Below, one piece after another: positions 7,133 through 16,276 of a stretch of DNA of 64,000 nt. The translations under genes and the position numbers were made by a program. Origin of the DNA: an uncultured Bradyrhizobium sp. GTDB lineage: Bacteria; Pseudomonadota; Alphaproteobacteria; Rhizobiales; Xanthobacteraceae. Below the pieces are notes generated by a model that made no database searches, had not been told where the DNA came from, and was given only the letters and a program-made list of their open reading frames with translations. How positions within the stretch are numbered: position 1 is the stretch's first letter; each line of letters starts with the position of its first letter. The stretch covers positions 1 to 64,000 of the forward strand of contig NZ_CANSMR010000001.1 in the NCBI RefSeq assembly GCF_947648125.1. Direction: 5' to 3'.

Positions 7133-7597
7133 GTGAGCGATCTCACGACAGTCGAACTCCTGTGGCTCGAAAAGCGCATCGAAAACCGCATTCGATTTGG
7201 TCGTTCCGTTTCGGAGAAACTCGTCGACCGCAATCGACGCGTCCTGTCGTTCGCTCCCGGCAGCATCTTCGCCTTCGTGCGTTGGACATCCAACGACTTT
7301 GGGACGGTTCTGTCGCGCATCGATATCCTGCGCGCAGCGTCGCCGGGACAGCGCTATTCGACGGTGCCCTGGATCAAGCCCGGCGGTGAGAGCCTGTTGC
7401 GGCTATCCGGCTGGCCGAAGGTCGAACGGGTGCTGCAATTGATCGATGCTGTCGAGGCGCTCGACATCGATCCTGCCGACGTAGCACCCGACTATTGGCA
7501 CCACGCGCATAACCGGTTGTCGGTCAACGAAATACCCCGGCCATACACCCGGTCCCGGCACCAGGCCTGGCTCCATCGGCGGAGGATAACCTCATGA
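7133..7597 (+). CDS. DUF2840 domain-containing protein
   Basis: The product has 154 residues from GTG 7133, which follows AGAGG and gives the usual family opening (SDLTTVELLWLE). An in-frame ATG at 7082 would add 17 residues but has no ribosome-binding site. DUF2840 landmarks are the IENRIRFGR segment, the SFAPGS turn and FVRWTSND. It is always found next to traF on rhizobial and sphingomonad conjugative elements. Its stop overlaps the traF ATG. Its function is unknown; by location it is part of the excision and transfer operon. Confidence 0.82.
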   Translation: MSDLTTVELLWLEKRIENRIRFGRSVSEKLVDRNRRVLSFAPGSIFAFVRWTSNDFGTVLSRIDILRAASPGQRYSTVPWIKPGGESLLRLSGWPKVERVLQLIDAVEALDIDPADVAPDYWHHAHNRLSVNEIPRPYTRSRHQAWLHRRRITS

Positions 7598-8103
7598 CAG
7601 CTCGGTGTGCGACGGTTTTCACAACATTCGCGGCAACCGTTCTTCTCCTTTCGACGATCGGGAGAGCGCCACCACGCTACATATGGAATGCATCGAACAG
7701 CGTTCCAATTGGCCTTTACCGCCTTCAGCCGATGACGACGTTGGTCGTTACCGAACTTGTCGCGATTCAGCCACCTGCTCTCCTTGCTGCATTCCTTGAT
7801 CTCAATGGTTATCTGCCGATCGGTGTCCCCATGCTCAAGCGCGTGCTGGCACTCCCCGGACAGAAGGTTTGCCGAAACCGCCTGACGATCGCCGTCGACG
7901 GCGTCGAGGTCGGCCAGGCGCGGGAACGCGACGGGAGAGGCCGTCCGCTTCCGGCTTGGAACGGATGCCGCGTCATTGCTGATGGCGACATCTTTGTCAT
8001 GAACTGGCAGTCAACCGACTCGCTCGACAGTCGGTACTTTGGACCGGTACCCACATCCGCGGTGATCGGCAGGGCAGTACCAGTTTGGACTGACGAGGAG
8101 TGA
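7594..8103 (+). CDS. traF: Conjugal transfer signal peptidase TraF (S26 family)
   Basis: The 169-residue protein has an N-terminal membrane anchor (about residues 8-23). The S26 serine-protease pair is visible: the nucleophile Ser36 in SVPIG, and Lys82 in PMLKRVLALPG. The C-terminus has the GD-IFVMN and DSRYFGPVP motifs of TraF/LepB proteins. In RP4-type systems TraF processes the TrbC pilin into its cyclic form, so it should act with the trbC gene 15 kb downstream. It overlaps DUF2840 by four bases. Confidence 0.88.
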   Translation: MTARCATVFTTFAATVLLLSTIGRAPPRYIWNASNSVPIGLYRLQPMTTLVVTELVAIQPPALLAAFLDLNGYLPIGVPMLKRVLALPGQKVCRNRLTIAVDGVEVGQARERDGRGRPLPAWNGCRVIADGDIFVMNWQSTDSLDSRYFGPVPTSAVIGRAVPVWTDEE

Positions 8104-8105
8104 TC

Positions 8106-8858
8106 ATGCACAGCATTCCCGCTCCCTCAGTCGATTGCAGGTCCTCAGAACTGCGTCCGGCCTTTCCTTGCCGGCCATGCCCAACGACCAAAAAGCGCTC
8201 GCCAGGCCGGCAAAGGAAAAGTCATTTCCGTGCGCCGGCGGACCTGATTGCATGGCGCGCGTCGCTCGGACTCAGTGCCCGCCTCATCGTGGTGATCACG
8301 CATTTCATGTGCTTGATTGCGGCATCGACGTTCTTCGAATCGAGGGTGAGCGCACAGAGCCCTGTACGTCCTCCATCCATCGACCGCTTTGCCAACTTCA
8401 TCGCGGAAGCTTCCGCTCGCTTTGCCGTGCCGGCGAGCTGGATCAGTGCCATCATACAAATTGAAAGCGCGGGCGACGAGCATGCGATCTCGCCTCGTGG
8501 CGCAATGGGCTTGATGCAGCTCATGCCCGGCACGTGGGTCGAGCTCAGCGTTCGCTATGGGCTCGGTCTCGACCCGTTTGATCCGCGAGGCAACATATTG
8601 GCGGGCACGGCTTATCTCAGGGAGATGCACGACCGTTTCGGCTCGGCAGGCTTTCTTGCGGCCTACCATGCAGGTCCGTGGCGATATGAACAGCACCTCG
8701 TAACAGGAAAGCCGCTTCCATCCGAAACTACGGCCTACGTCGCGGCGGTCACACCATTGCTGGACAGCGAGCAGGGTGAACACGCCGCAGTTGACGGCAG
8801 GCGTGCACTTCCTTGGCGGGAGGCTCCGCTGTTTGTTGAGCGGGCGGGCGCACCGTGA
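8106..8858 (+). CDS. Conjugation-associated lytic transglycosylase (SLT domain)
   Basis: The 250-residue protein has an N-terminal hydrophobic segment after a basic leader. The soluble lytic transglycosylase domain lies at about residues 95-215, with catalytic Glu near residue 120 in IQIESAG. The motifs GLMQLMP and the later AYHAGP, which takes the place of the usual AYNAGP, also fit the family. It opens peptidoglycan for the mating channel. GAGGAG (8095-8100), inside the end of traF, precedes ATG 8106. Its stop overlaps the GTG of the next ORF. Confidence 0.85.
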   Translation: MHSIPAPSVDCRSSELRPAFPCRPCPTTKKRSPGRQRKSHFRAPADLIAWRASLGLSARLIVVITHFMCLIAASTFFESRVSAQSPVRPPSIDRFANFIAEASARFAVPASWISAIIQIESAGDEHAISPRGAMGLMQLMPGTWVELSVRYGLGLDPFDPRGNILAGTAYLREMHDRFGSAGFLAAYHAGPWRYEQHLVTGKPLPSETTAYVAAVTPLLDSEQGEHAAVDGRRALPWREAPLFVERAGAP

Positions 8859-9454
8859 CGGACATTCGGTTTGCATTCGAAAGGCTGCAACACGATCATG
8901 ACGCTAAGACCTTCGGGTTTGCCACTGAAGGACCCTCGCTCACGCGGCAAGAGTTCGCTGAGGAGTGCGATATTAACGTGCTGATGGCATACGGGCGATG
9001 CCTTCGGCCCGCGCTCTACTCGTCGCTTCGCTCCTCACCGAGCCACCCTACGGGTGTCTCGGCCCTTCGGGTAACGATCGCTATCGCAAACGCTCGCTTC
9101 GCTCGCAAACAGTGGGGGCTTCGCAAGTCAACTGCCAAGTCTCGGCGGCTCTTTCGCAATGAATCGGCCACCAGCCGACGTGTTCGGGCAAGCGCTATTG
9201 GAGGATCCACCGCAATGGGCCGAACTGCATGTTGTCGCAAATCGCCGCGAGTACCGAGAGTCTATTGGCTTGGAAGTTGGGCCCTGGGAACGAGCGACCG
9301 AGGAGGGCAGGATAAAGCACGCAAGGTGCGTGCGGTCGGTCGGGGTAGGAAACAGCAGCAAACTCCAACGACATGGCCGACATTGCGCCACATCCGGCAC
9401 AACTTCCATTTCCTTGCAACGCGTCACAGTTGCTGGGCTTTCCACACCCTATGA
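8855..9454 (+). CDS. Hypothetical ORF with a microvirus scaffold-like N-terminus; downstream part doubtful
   Basis: GTG 8855 overlaps the transglycosylase stop. The first 47 residues look like real protein, and the segment SLTRQEFAEECDINVLM resembles the conserved start of gokushovirus-type internal scaffolding protein (VP3). From about base 8995 the reading runs through a GC-rich, hairpin-containing stretch and becomes Arg/Ser-rich with no family sense, so the intact gene may end or be broken there. A second patch of plausible protein sense lies in another frame at 9159-9290. It could be a conserved ICE protein disrupted by the structured element, or a phage-derived remnant. I do not assign a function. 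Confidence 0.4.
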   Translation: MTDIRFAFERLQHDHDAKTFGFATEGPSLTRQEFAEECDINVLMAYGRCLRPALYSSLRSSPSHPTGVSALRVTIAIANARFARKQWGLRKSTAKSRRLFRNESATSRRVRASAIGGSTAMGRTACCRKSPRVPRVYWLGSWALGTSDRGGQDKARKVRAVGRGRKQQQTPTTWPTLRHIRHNFHFLATRHSCWAFHTL

Positions 9455-9461
9455 GGCCACG

Positions 9462-11189
9462 ATGACCGGTAACGACGATTTTCGCGTCCGTCCTGGCCGC
9501 ATTCGCTCGACCCATTCGCCGCGATCGAAATCCTTTCTGGCGCAGGCGCTCAAAGCCACGCAAAAGGCCGGCGGCTTCCCGCGTGGCGGCCCGAGGCGTG
9601 GCAGCACGTTTGGGCGTGGCCGCGCGGCGAGCCTTGCGGCTTCGCGGTTCCTCAACAACAGCGCCCGAGGCGCCATCGTCAAGGCGCGGGTGGTGCGGCG
9701 GATGCGTTCGCCAGGCGCGCTCCGAGCTCACATCGGATATCTCCAGCGAGAAGGGGTGACCCGGGATGGGGAGCGCGGCAAATTGTTCGATGCCGCAGGA
9801 GATGAGGCCGACGGCCGTGCCTTTGCGGAGCGGTGCGAGGGTGACCGGCATCATTTTCGGTTCATCGTCTCGCCCGATGATGCTTCAGAGCTGCAGAGCT
9901 TGCGCAGCTTCACCCGCGAACTGATGGATCAGGCCTCCCGCGATCTGGGCACCCGACTCGACTGGGTCGCCATCGACCATTGGAATACCGAGCACCCCCA
10001 TATCCACATCCTCGTGAGGGGCCGCGCCGATGATGGAAAGGACCTCGTCATCAGCCGCGATTATATCTCGACGGGCCTGCGCGCCCGCGCCGGCGATCTC
10101 GTGACTCTCGAGCTCGGTCCGCGCTCGGAGCTCGAGATCCGCAAAGGGCTCGAGGCGGACATGGTGGCCGAACGCTGGACGCGGCTCGACCGGGTGCTCG
10201 CCAGGCAAGCGGGTGGGGCGGATGGGATGATCGATCTCCGGCCAGACCGGGATGCCCCACGCGATCCGTTGCATGAGATCCGGATCGGGCGGATGCGGAC
10301 GCTCGAGCGCCTGGGCCTGGCCGAGCCTGCCGGGCCTGCGCGGTGGGTGCTGGCGCCTGACGCAGAGCAGCGTCTGCGCGCGCTGGGGGAGCGTGGCGAT
10401 ATCATCAAGCGGTTGCACAAGACCCTTACCAAGGATGGCGCGGCACGCGCAGCAACATCCTGGGCGCTGGAAGGCGAAAGCCACGGCGAACCCGTGATCG
10501 GGCGCCTTATTGCCCGCGGCCTCGATGATGAGCTAAGGAGCACGGCCTTTGCCATTGTCGACGGGATCGATGGGCGCGTCCATCATCTCAAACTCCCAGA
10601 CATCGATGCGGTTGGCGACGGGCCGATCGGCGGCATCGTGGAGCTGCGGCGCTTTGAGGACGCCAGGGGCCGACAGCGGATCGCGCTTGCCGTCCGCTCA
10701 GATCTCAATCTTGATCAGCAGGTGGCAGCGGAAGGGGCGACCTGGCTTGACCGGCGCTTGGTCGCGCGTGAAGGCACCGATCTCTCGCGCGCCGGTTTCG
10801 GTAGCGAAGTCCGTGCCGCGCTCGACCGACGTATCGACACGCTGATTGAGCAAGGGCTCGCTCGCCGGGATGGCGATAAGGTCACACTCGGCCGTAACCT
10901 CATTGGGACCTTGCGTAACCGCGAACTCGACAGTGTGGGCCGGCGCTTGGCCGCCGAGACGGGGTTGACCTATCTCCCCGCTGAGGCAGGAGACTCCGTT
11001 GCGGGAATCTACAGCCGAAGGCTGTCACTTTCCTCGGGCCGCTTTGCAATGATCGACAATGGCCTCGGCTTTCAGCTCGTGCCCTGGTTACCTTCGCTAG
11101 AGCGTGAACTCGGCAGACAGGTGAACGGCATTGCCGGTCCCGGCGGCGTGGATTGGAATTTCGCCCGCAAGCGCGAGCTGTCGCTCTGA
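9462..11189 (+). CDS. rlxS: Relaxase, RlxS-like (DUF3363 type)
   Basis: This 575-residue relaxase carries the metal-binding histidine cluster EHPHIHILVRG near residues 177-187, and the upstream IDHWN typical of the family. The C-terminal two-thirds corresponds to DUF3363. It nicks oriT and covalently carries the transferred strand. I chose ATG 9462, preceded by GAGG (9453-9456); the frame is open further upstream but without protein sense. The Arg/Gly/Ser-rich N-terminus (residues 1-80) is usual for this family. It is followed by the coupling protein gene, as expected. The oriT itself was not identified. Confidence 0.85.
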   Translation: MTGNDDFRVRPGRIRSTHSPRSKSFLAQALKATQKAGGFPRGGPRRGSTFGRGRAASLAASRFLNNSARGAIVKARVVRRMRSPGALRAHIGYLQREGVTRDGERGKLFDAAGDEADGRAFAERCEGDRHHFRFIVSPDDASELQSLRSFTRELMDQASRDLGTRLDWVAIDHWNTEHPHIHILVRGRADDGKDLVISRDYISTGLRARAGDLVTLELGPRSELEIRKGLEADMVAERWTRLDRVLARQAGGADGMIDLRPDRDAPRDPLHEIRIGRMRTLERLGLAEPAGPARWVLAPDAEQRLRALGERGDIIKRLHKTLTKDGAARAATSWALEGESHGEPVIGRLIARGLDDELRSTAFAIVDGIDGRVHHLKLPDIDAVGDGPIGGIVELRRFEDARGRQRIALAVRSDLNLDQQVAAEGATWLDRRLVAREGTDLSRAGFGSEVRAALDRRIDTLIEQGLARRDGDKVTLGRNLIGTLRNRELDSVGRRLAAETGLTYLPAEAGDSVAGIYSRRLSLSSGRFAMIDNGLGFQLVPWLPSLERELGRQVNGIAGPGGVDWNFARKRELSL

Positions 11190-11280
11190 ACCGCCGATTT
11201 CTGCGCCATCGTGCGCGATACTGCGACGCCGGTTGGATTGCTCTTGCATGGGGGCGGCGGTGGTGCGCATTGCGTCTGCC

Positions 11281-13257
11281 ATGTCCGCGACCCGCATCTT
11301 GTGGGGGCAACTGCTCCTCGCCTCGTTGGCTGTGCTCGGCTTCCTTTGGGCAGCGACCGAATGGACGGCCTGGCGTCTGGCCTACCAGCCACAGCTCGGG
11401 CCCGCCTGGTTCATGATCTGGCATTGGCCGATCTATCAGCCGCTCGCATTTTTCATCTGGTGGTTCAAGTTCGATGCCTATGCGCCCGGTATCTTCATGC
11501 AGGGCGCCTGCATCGCCGCAAGTGGCGGGATCGCAGCCATGGTCATTGCCATGGTCCTCTCGATCTGGCGGGCGAGGGAAGCGCAGCATGTGACAACATA
11601 CGGCTCGGCCCGCTGGGCGGATGCCCGGGAGGTTCGGCGTGCGGGGCTCCTTGGACCCGACGGCGTCGTGCTTGGTCGTTTTGGCGGCCGCTATCTGCGG
11701 CATAACGGCCCCGAACATGTGCTGTGCTTTGCGCCAACGCGCTCGGGCAAGGGCGTCGGACTTGTCATCCCGACACTGCTGACGTGGCCGAGCTCCACCA
11801 TTGTCCACGACATCAAGGGTGAGAATTTCCAGTTGACCTCGGGTTTTCGCGCCCGCTTTGGGACCGTGCTGCTGTTTGATCCGACCAACCCTGCAAGCGC
11901 CGCCTACAATCCGTTGCTCGAGATCCGCAAGGGCGACTCCGAGGTGCGGGACGCACAGAATATCGCCGATATCCTCGTCGACCCCGAAGGGGCGCTCGAG
12001 CGCCGCAATCATTGGGAGAAAACCAGCCATTCGCTGCTGGTCGGCGCGATTCTCCATGTCCTCTACGCGGAAGCGGACAAAACGCTCGCCGGCGTCGCCA
12101 ATTTTCTGTCTGACCCCTCTCGCGGAATCGATGCGACGCTCAATGCGATGCTGGCGACCCGGCATCTCGCGGATCGCGTTCATCCAGTGGTCGCTTCAGC
12201 TGCACGGGAACTCCTCAACAAAAGCGAAAATGAACGGTCCGGAGTGCTGTCGACCACGATGAGCTTCTTAGGGCTCTATCGCGATCCCGTCGTCGCTACG
12301 GTCACCGGCCGATGTGATTGGCGAATTGCTGATCTTGTGGACAGGCCCGACCCCGTCTCGTTGTACCTGGTGGTGCCGCCATCTGATATCGCCCGCACGA
12401 AACCGCTCATGCGCCTCGTGCTCAACCAGATTGGGCGGCGTCTGACCGAAAGCCTCAATACCAGCCGGAATCGGCAGCAGCTGCTCCTCATGCTTGACGA
12501 GTTCGCAGCCCTCGGCCGGCTCGACTTCTTTGAGAGCCAGCTCGCTTTTATGGCAGGTTACGGCATCCGCAGCTTTTTGATCACTCAAAGCCTGAACCAA
12601 CTCGAACGCGCCTATGGGCCAAACCACGCGATCCTCGACAATTGCCATATCCGGATTGCGTTTTCGACCAATGATGAGCGCACCGCCAAGCGGGTGTCGG
12701 ACGCGCTCGGCACCGCGACCGAGATGCGGGCCATGAAGAATTACGCCGGACATCGCCTCTCGCCCTGGCTCGGTCACTTGATGGTAAGCCGCCAGGAGAC
12801 TTCCCGTCCGCTACTCACATCAGGAGAAGTCATGCAGCTCTCACCGAGCGAGGAGATCGTGATGATCTCGGGTGTGCATCCTGTGCGCGCCCGCAAGGTT
12901 CGATATTACGAGGATCCCCAATTCCAGCGCCGAATCCTAAAACCCTCGCTCACGGTTTCCGGCAGCTTTGCCACCCAACCCGACGACTGGTCGACCCGCA
13001 CGCCCATTCCGCCCTCGCAAGAGCTACTAGCAGTGCTGAAACCCAAAGCGCGCGATCCGAATGGTGGTCATCGCCGCGAGCCCGAACTGCCGCAACCCGA
13101 CGAACTCGTGATCACTTCGCCACGTGCAGAAACCGAATTCGACGCCCATCCGGATGACGGTGATGCTGATGCCGTGCAGGCGCGAGTCTTGAACGGCTCG
13201 ATGCAGGGTCTGGCACGCGCTGTCAGCCTCGACCCTGACGACAAGATGGGCCTGTAA
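11281..13257 (+). CDS. traG: VirD4/TraG-type coupling protein
   Basis: The 658-residue type IV coupling ATPase has two N-terminal membrane segments (about residues 8-28 and 75-100). Walker A is APTRSGKG near residue 151 and Walker B is LLMLDEF near residue 402. The ending QLSPSEE-IVMISG and a basic-acidic tail are usual. It recruits the relaxase-DNA complex to the mating pore. ATG 11281 gives the usual family start (MSATRILWGQ); ATG 11248 is an alternative. It belongs with trbB-trbI, which are separated from it here by 8 kb of cargo. Confidence 0.9.
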   Translation: MSATRILWGQLLLASLAVLGFLWAATEWTAWRLAYQPQLGPAWFMIWHWPIYQPLAFFIWWFKFDAYAPGIFMQGACIAASGGIAAMVIAMVLSIWRAREAQHVTTYGSARWADAREVRRAGLLGPDGVVLGRFGGRYLRHNGPEHVLCFAPTRSGKGVGLVIPTLLTWPSSTIVHDIKGENFQLTSGFRARFGTVLLFDPTNPASAAYNPLLEIRKGDSEVRDAQNIADILVDPEGALERRNHWEKTSHSLLVGAILHVLYAEADKTLAGVANFLSDPSRGIDATLNAMLATRHLADRVHPVVASAARELLNKSENERSGVLSTTMSFLGLYRDPVVATVTGRCDWRIADLVDRPDPVSLYLVVPPSDIARTKPLMRLVLNQIGRRLTESLNTSRNRQQLLLMLDEFAALGRLDFFESQLAFMAGYGIRSFLITQSLNQLERAYGPNHAILDNCHIRIAFSTNDERTAKRVSDALGTATEMRAMKNYAGHRLSPWLGHLMVSRQETSRPLLTSGEVMQLSPSEEIVMISGVHPVRARKVRYYEDPQFQRRILKPSLTVSGSFATQPDDWSTRTPIPPSQELLAVLKPKARDPNGGHRREPELPQPDELVITSPRAETEFDAHPDDGDADAVQARVLNGSMQGLARAVSLDPDDKMGL

Positions 13258-13266
13258 GCGCGCGAG

Positions 13267-13716
13267 ATGAAAAAGGCTCAGCTCAGCATTTACCTCGATC
13301 CAGAGATTTTCGCGGGCCTGGAGGCTTACGCTACACGTCAGGGCAAACCCAAGTCGCTGGTTGCGGAGGCCGCGATTGCCTCTTTCCTTTCTCCAGACGA
13401 TTCCGATCGGCGCGAGGCTGCGATCGCCAAGCGGCTGGACCGGATCGTGCGCGTGCTCGAGCGGCTCGAACGCAATGACAGTGTGACTCTCGAGACAATC
13501 GCTTTGTTCATCCGTTTCTGGCTCACGTCAACCCCGGCACTGCCGGAGCAGTCGAGCCCTGCAGCGCGTGCGAAGGGTGCCGAACGCTATGATCGCTTTA
13601 TCGAAGCACTCGGCCGGCGCCTCTCCAGTGGATCGACGGTTCTCAGAGAAGTCAGTATCGAATCGCCTGAAATCGCGAACGCGGCGCAAGTCAAAAGTCA
13701 GGCCGGCTCTTCCTGA
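13267..13716 (+). CDS. CopG-type ribbon-helix-helix protein
   Basis: The 149-residue protein has an N-terminal ribbon-helix-helix domain (AQLSIYLDPEIFAGLEAYA, then SLVAEAAIASFL, about residues 4-45). A coiled segment (AKRLDRIVRVLERLERN) follows, and then a C-terminal segment typical of the CopG proteins that sit between traG and trbB. It starts nine bases after the traG stop. It probably autoregulates the tra or trb genes or assists relaxosome formation. A paralogue with the same two-part layout forms the N-terminus of the next gene. Confidence 0.82.
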   Translation: MKKAQLSIYLDPEIFAGLEAYATRQGKPKSLVAEAAIASFLSPDDSDRREAAIAKRLDRIVRVLERLERNDSVTLETIALFIRFWLTSTPALPEQSSPAARAKGAERYDRFIEALGRRLSSGSTVLREVSIESPEIANAAQVKSQAGSS

Positions 13717-14050
13717 GGATGATGCTGTTCCGTCTTGAATCAAAGCAGCGCGTCCAGAAAGCCTCACTCGTGAAGGCGATTGCGTACCGATTGTGAGAAG
13801 CGATCTTTCTTCCGGCTCTTTAGATCGTAGCTAACAACCCGCCAAACAGATCTTGCCTTCTGATGCTCAGTGCCGACCTTCGTGATTCCGCATCTCCTTT
13901 CTTTTCCTACGCCAGAGCATGATCGGCAGTGTTGCTTTGTTGAAGCCAAGCTCGGCCTGCTCTTTCTGTAATTCCCATCAGATTAGTTCACCTCATCAAT
14001 CGTATCGCGAAGCAGTGGTTCGATCGTGGGGCGTTGGGGAATGTCAGAAG
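13717..14050. other. Intergenic stretch after the CopG gene
   Basis: There are about 330 bases of lower GC content with no recognised gene. A short frame on the minus strand (13764-13949) has no family resemblance that I can see. The stretch could carry the promoter of the following fusion gene, but no clear hexamers stand out. Confidence 0.4.
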
Positions 14051-16087
14051 ATGCAACAACTCGCCGAACTGGATGCGCAAGCTGATCGCGTTGACGTTCG
14101 ACCCGCGCGCAAGCGTAAAACCTCCGTTCGTCGCAAAGTAACTGTTCGGCTTAGCGAAGGTGTCTGCGGTCGGCTCGACGTCGCAGCCGACCGACCGGGC
14201 GTCGGCAAGAGCATGCTCGTGGAAGCCGCCCTTGAGGATTTTCTTACACCCGCACCGTCGGTCGAAGCTCTGCTGCGCGAGCGTCTTGACGATATGCACA
14301 CCAGATTCGACCGTCTTGAGCACGACATGCGGATGATAGCCGAGACAGTCGCGCTACACGCTCGATATCAGTTAGCCGTGACACCGCCGGTTTCGCAAGC
14401 GCGGCAAGAAGAGGCGATCCGCCTTGGCGACGAGCGCTTTAAAGTTTTGGCGGAACAGGTCGATCGCCGAGTTCGACAGTGTCGGCCTCTCATGCAGGAG
14501 ACCATCGACAGTCTCTATTCCCAAGGCCATGGACGAGCGGAGCAAGTAACAGGCGAGCAAGCCACGCAGGTTTCGGAGCCGCAACACAACGGTCAGAAAG
14601 CTGCTTCTGAATGCTTCGATATCACCCAGGACCTAAGCCCTGCAGAAGGGGGTAGCAATTCGCGCGCTCACGAACATGGCGTCTCGAGCAACTTGCAGCA
14701 AAACCCACGGCCGGCACCGCCAGATTGCGATCCGAAATTGAGGGGCGAATTGGATGCCTCAAGAGAATCCTCACTTCCGAAATGGCGCCTGATCCTCTCA
14801 GTTTTTCTGCCCTTTGCCGCAGGCTATTACCTTGCCTACCTGTTTCGGACGATCAACGCGGCGATCTCGCCGGCATTGGCATCTGATTTCGAGCTCGATG
14901 CCGCGCAGACCGGGCTGCTCGCGTCGATCTACTTCCTGGTCTTCGGGTTGACCCAGATTCCCATAGGGGTGCTTCTAGATCGTCTAGGGCCGCGTCGGGT
15001 CCAAGGTGTGTTGCTGGTCTTTGCGGCTGGCGGCGCCACGCTGTTCGGTAACGCGTCGAGCTTTCCAGAGCTTCTTGTTGCGCGCGCCATGATTGGACTT
15101 GGCGTTGCCGGCTCGCTAATGGCCGGGCTCAAGTCCATTGTCACTTGGTTTCCGAGAGAGCGTGTTGCGCTCGCCAACGGCTGGATGATCATGTTGGGAT
15201 CGCTCGGCGCGGTCACAGCGACAGCGCCAGTCGATTGGTTGCTGAATTACGTTGGTTGGCGCAGCCTCTTTGAAATCTTGACGATCGGTACCTTTGCGGT
15301 GAGCGGGCTTATTTACCTGGTCGTTCCGGAGCGCGTCGTCGACTCACAGATCGGCACCTCCGCTCAAAAGCCACTTACGTTGTGGTCTATTTATTCAGAT
15401 CCTCGCTTCCTGAGAGTCGCCCCGCTCTCAGCGGCCTCTATTGGCTCGGCTTGGGCGTTGCAGTCATTATGGGCTTCGGCCTGGCTTACGGATGTGGAAG
15501 GACTCGACGGGCAGAGCCGGGTCACTCAAATGTTCCTTATGGCCGTTGGTCTAAGTCTCGGAGCCCTCCTCCTTGGGGCCATGGCTGATCGCCTGCGCAA
15601 ACTCAATATAAGAACCGAAGTCCTGTTGGCCGGCGTGGGAGCGCTGTTCATCGTGGCCGAACTCGCCCTGGTTTTGCGCATTCATCTGCCTTCGTTTCTG
15701 CCTTGGTCCACCGTGTCCCTGGCCGGCGCCGCAACTGTCCTAAGCTTCGCGGTTGTAGCGGATTACTTCCCCAGGGAATTCGCCGCGCGCGCCAACGGCG
15801 CCCTGAACCTCTTGCACTTCGGCTGGGCGTTCACGATTCAATACGGCATCGGGCTCGTGGTCGGGCAATGGCCGTCTCAAGACGGGCATTATCCGGTCGT
15901 GGCCTATCAGGCCGCATTCGGTCTTTGCGTTGCGCTTCAGGCGGCCGCGCTGGTGTGGTTTGCGGTGCCATGGATCCGAACCCTCGGCAGAAATGTCTTC
16001 GGTGAACCTTCCGGAAGCCTTGCCGGATCCGGCGGCTCTTACATTGACGGGCCCATCCTTGAGGCGGGTGCCGGAGGCGATTGGTAA
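14051..16087 (+). CDS. Ribbon-helix-helix protein fused in frame to an MFS transporter
   Basis: One frame of 678 residues joins two unrelated parts. Residues about 29-160 form a CopG-type RHH domain plus coiled segment (VTVRLSEGVCGRL, then SMLVEAALEDFL), paralogous to the preceding gene. Residues about 160-240 are a polar linker. From about residue 245 on there are twelve probable membrane helices of a major facilitator, with the motif DRLGPRR after helix 2. A TTG at 14750, preceded by GAGGGG, could start the transporter separately. ATG 14051 is my choice for the fused start; the frame is open to 13919. The transported substrate is unknown. The fusion probably arose when cargo was inserted next to the second CopG gene. 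Confidence 0.65.
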   Translation: MQQLAELDAQADRVDVRPARKRKTSVRRKVTVRLSEGVCGRLDVAADRPGVGKSMLVEAALEDFLTPAPSVEALLRERLDDMHTRFDRLEHDMRMIAETVALHARYQLAVTPPVSQARQEEAIRLGDERFKVLAEQVDRRVRQCRPLMQETIDSLYSQGHGRAEQVTGEQATQVSEPQHNGQKAASECFDITQDLSPAEGGSNSRAHEHGVSSNLQQNPRPAPPDCDPKLRGELDASRESSLPKWRLILSVFLPFAAGYYLAYLFRTINAAISPALASDFELDAAQTGLLASIYFLVFGLTQIPIGVLLDRLGPRRVQGVLLVFAAGGATLFGNASSFPELLVARAMIGLGVAGSLMAGLKSIVTWFPRERVALANGWMIMLGSLGAVTATAPVDWLLNYVGWRSLFEILTIGTFAVSGLIYLVVPERVVDSQIGTSAQKPLTLWSIYSDPRFLRVAPLSAASIGSAWALQSLWASAWLTDVEGLDGQSRVTQMFLMAVGLSLGALLLGAMADRLRKLNIRTEVLLAGVGALFIVAELALVLRIHLPSFLPWSTVSLAGAATVLSFAVVADYFPREFAARANGALNLLHFGWAFTIQYGIGLVVGQWPSQDGHYPVVAYQAAFGLCVALQAAALVWFAVPWIRTLGRNVFGEPSGSLAGSGGSYIDGPILEAGAGGDW

Positions 16088-16276
16088 GCAGATCGTCACC
16101 TCGTAGAAGCCGTCCCCCCTCGTAGCCGACGCTAAGCAGCCGAAAACGGACCTATTATGCTCACCTTGAGTTTTGTCGCTCATGACCCCAAGCGGTCATA
16201 ATTATGCGTTGCGCATTCACTCCCTTCTTGGTTTCCTTCCAAGTGCAAAATTTCATTGCCGGAATGGTCCAAGCTC

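Noticed and set aside
10900-12183. Long open frame (427 codons) on the minus strand across the relaxase and traG genes
   Set aside because: It is antisense to two well-supported conserved genes, and the translation is Arg/Gly/His-rich without family sense; long antisense frames are common in GC-rich DNA.
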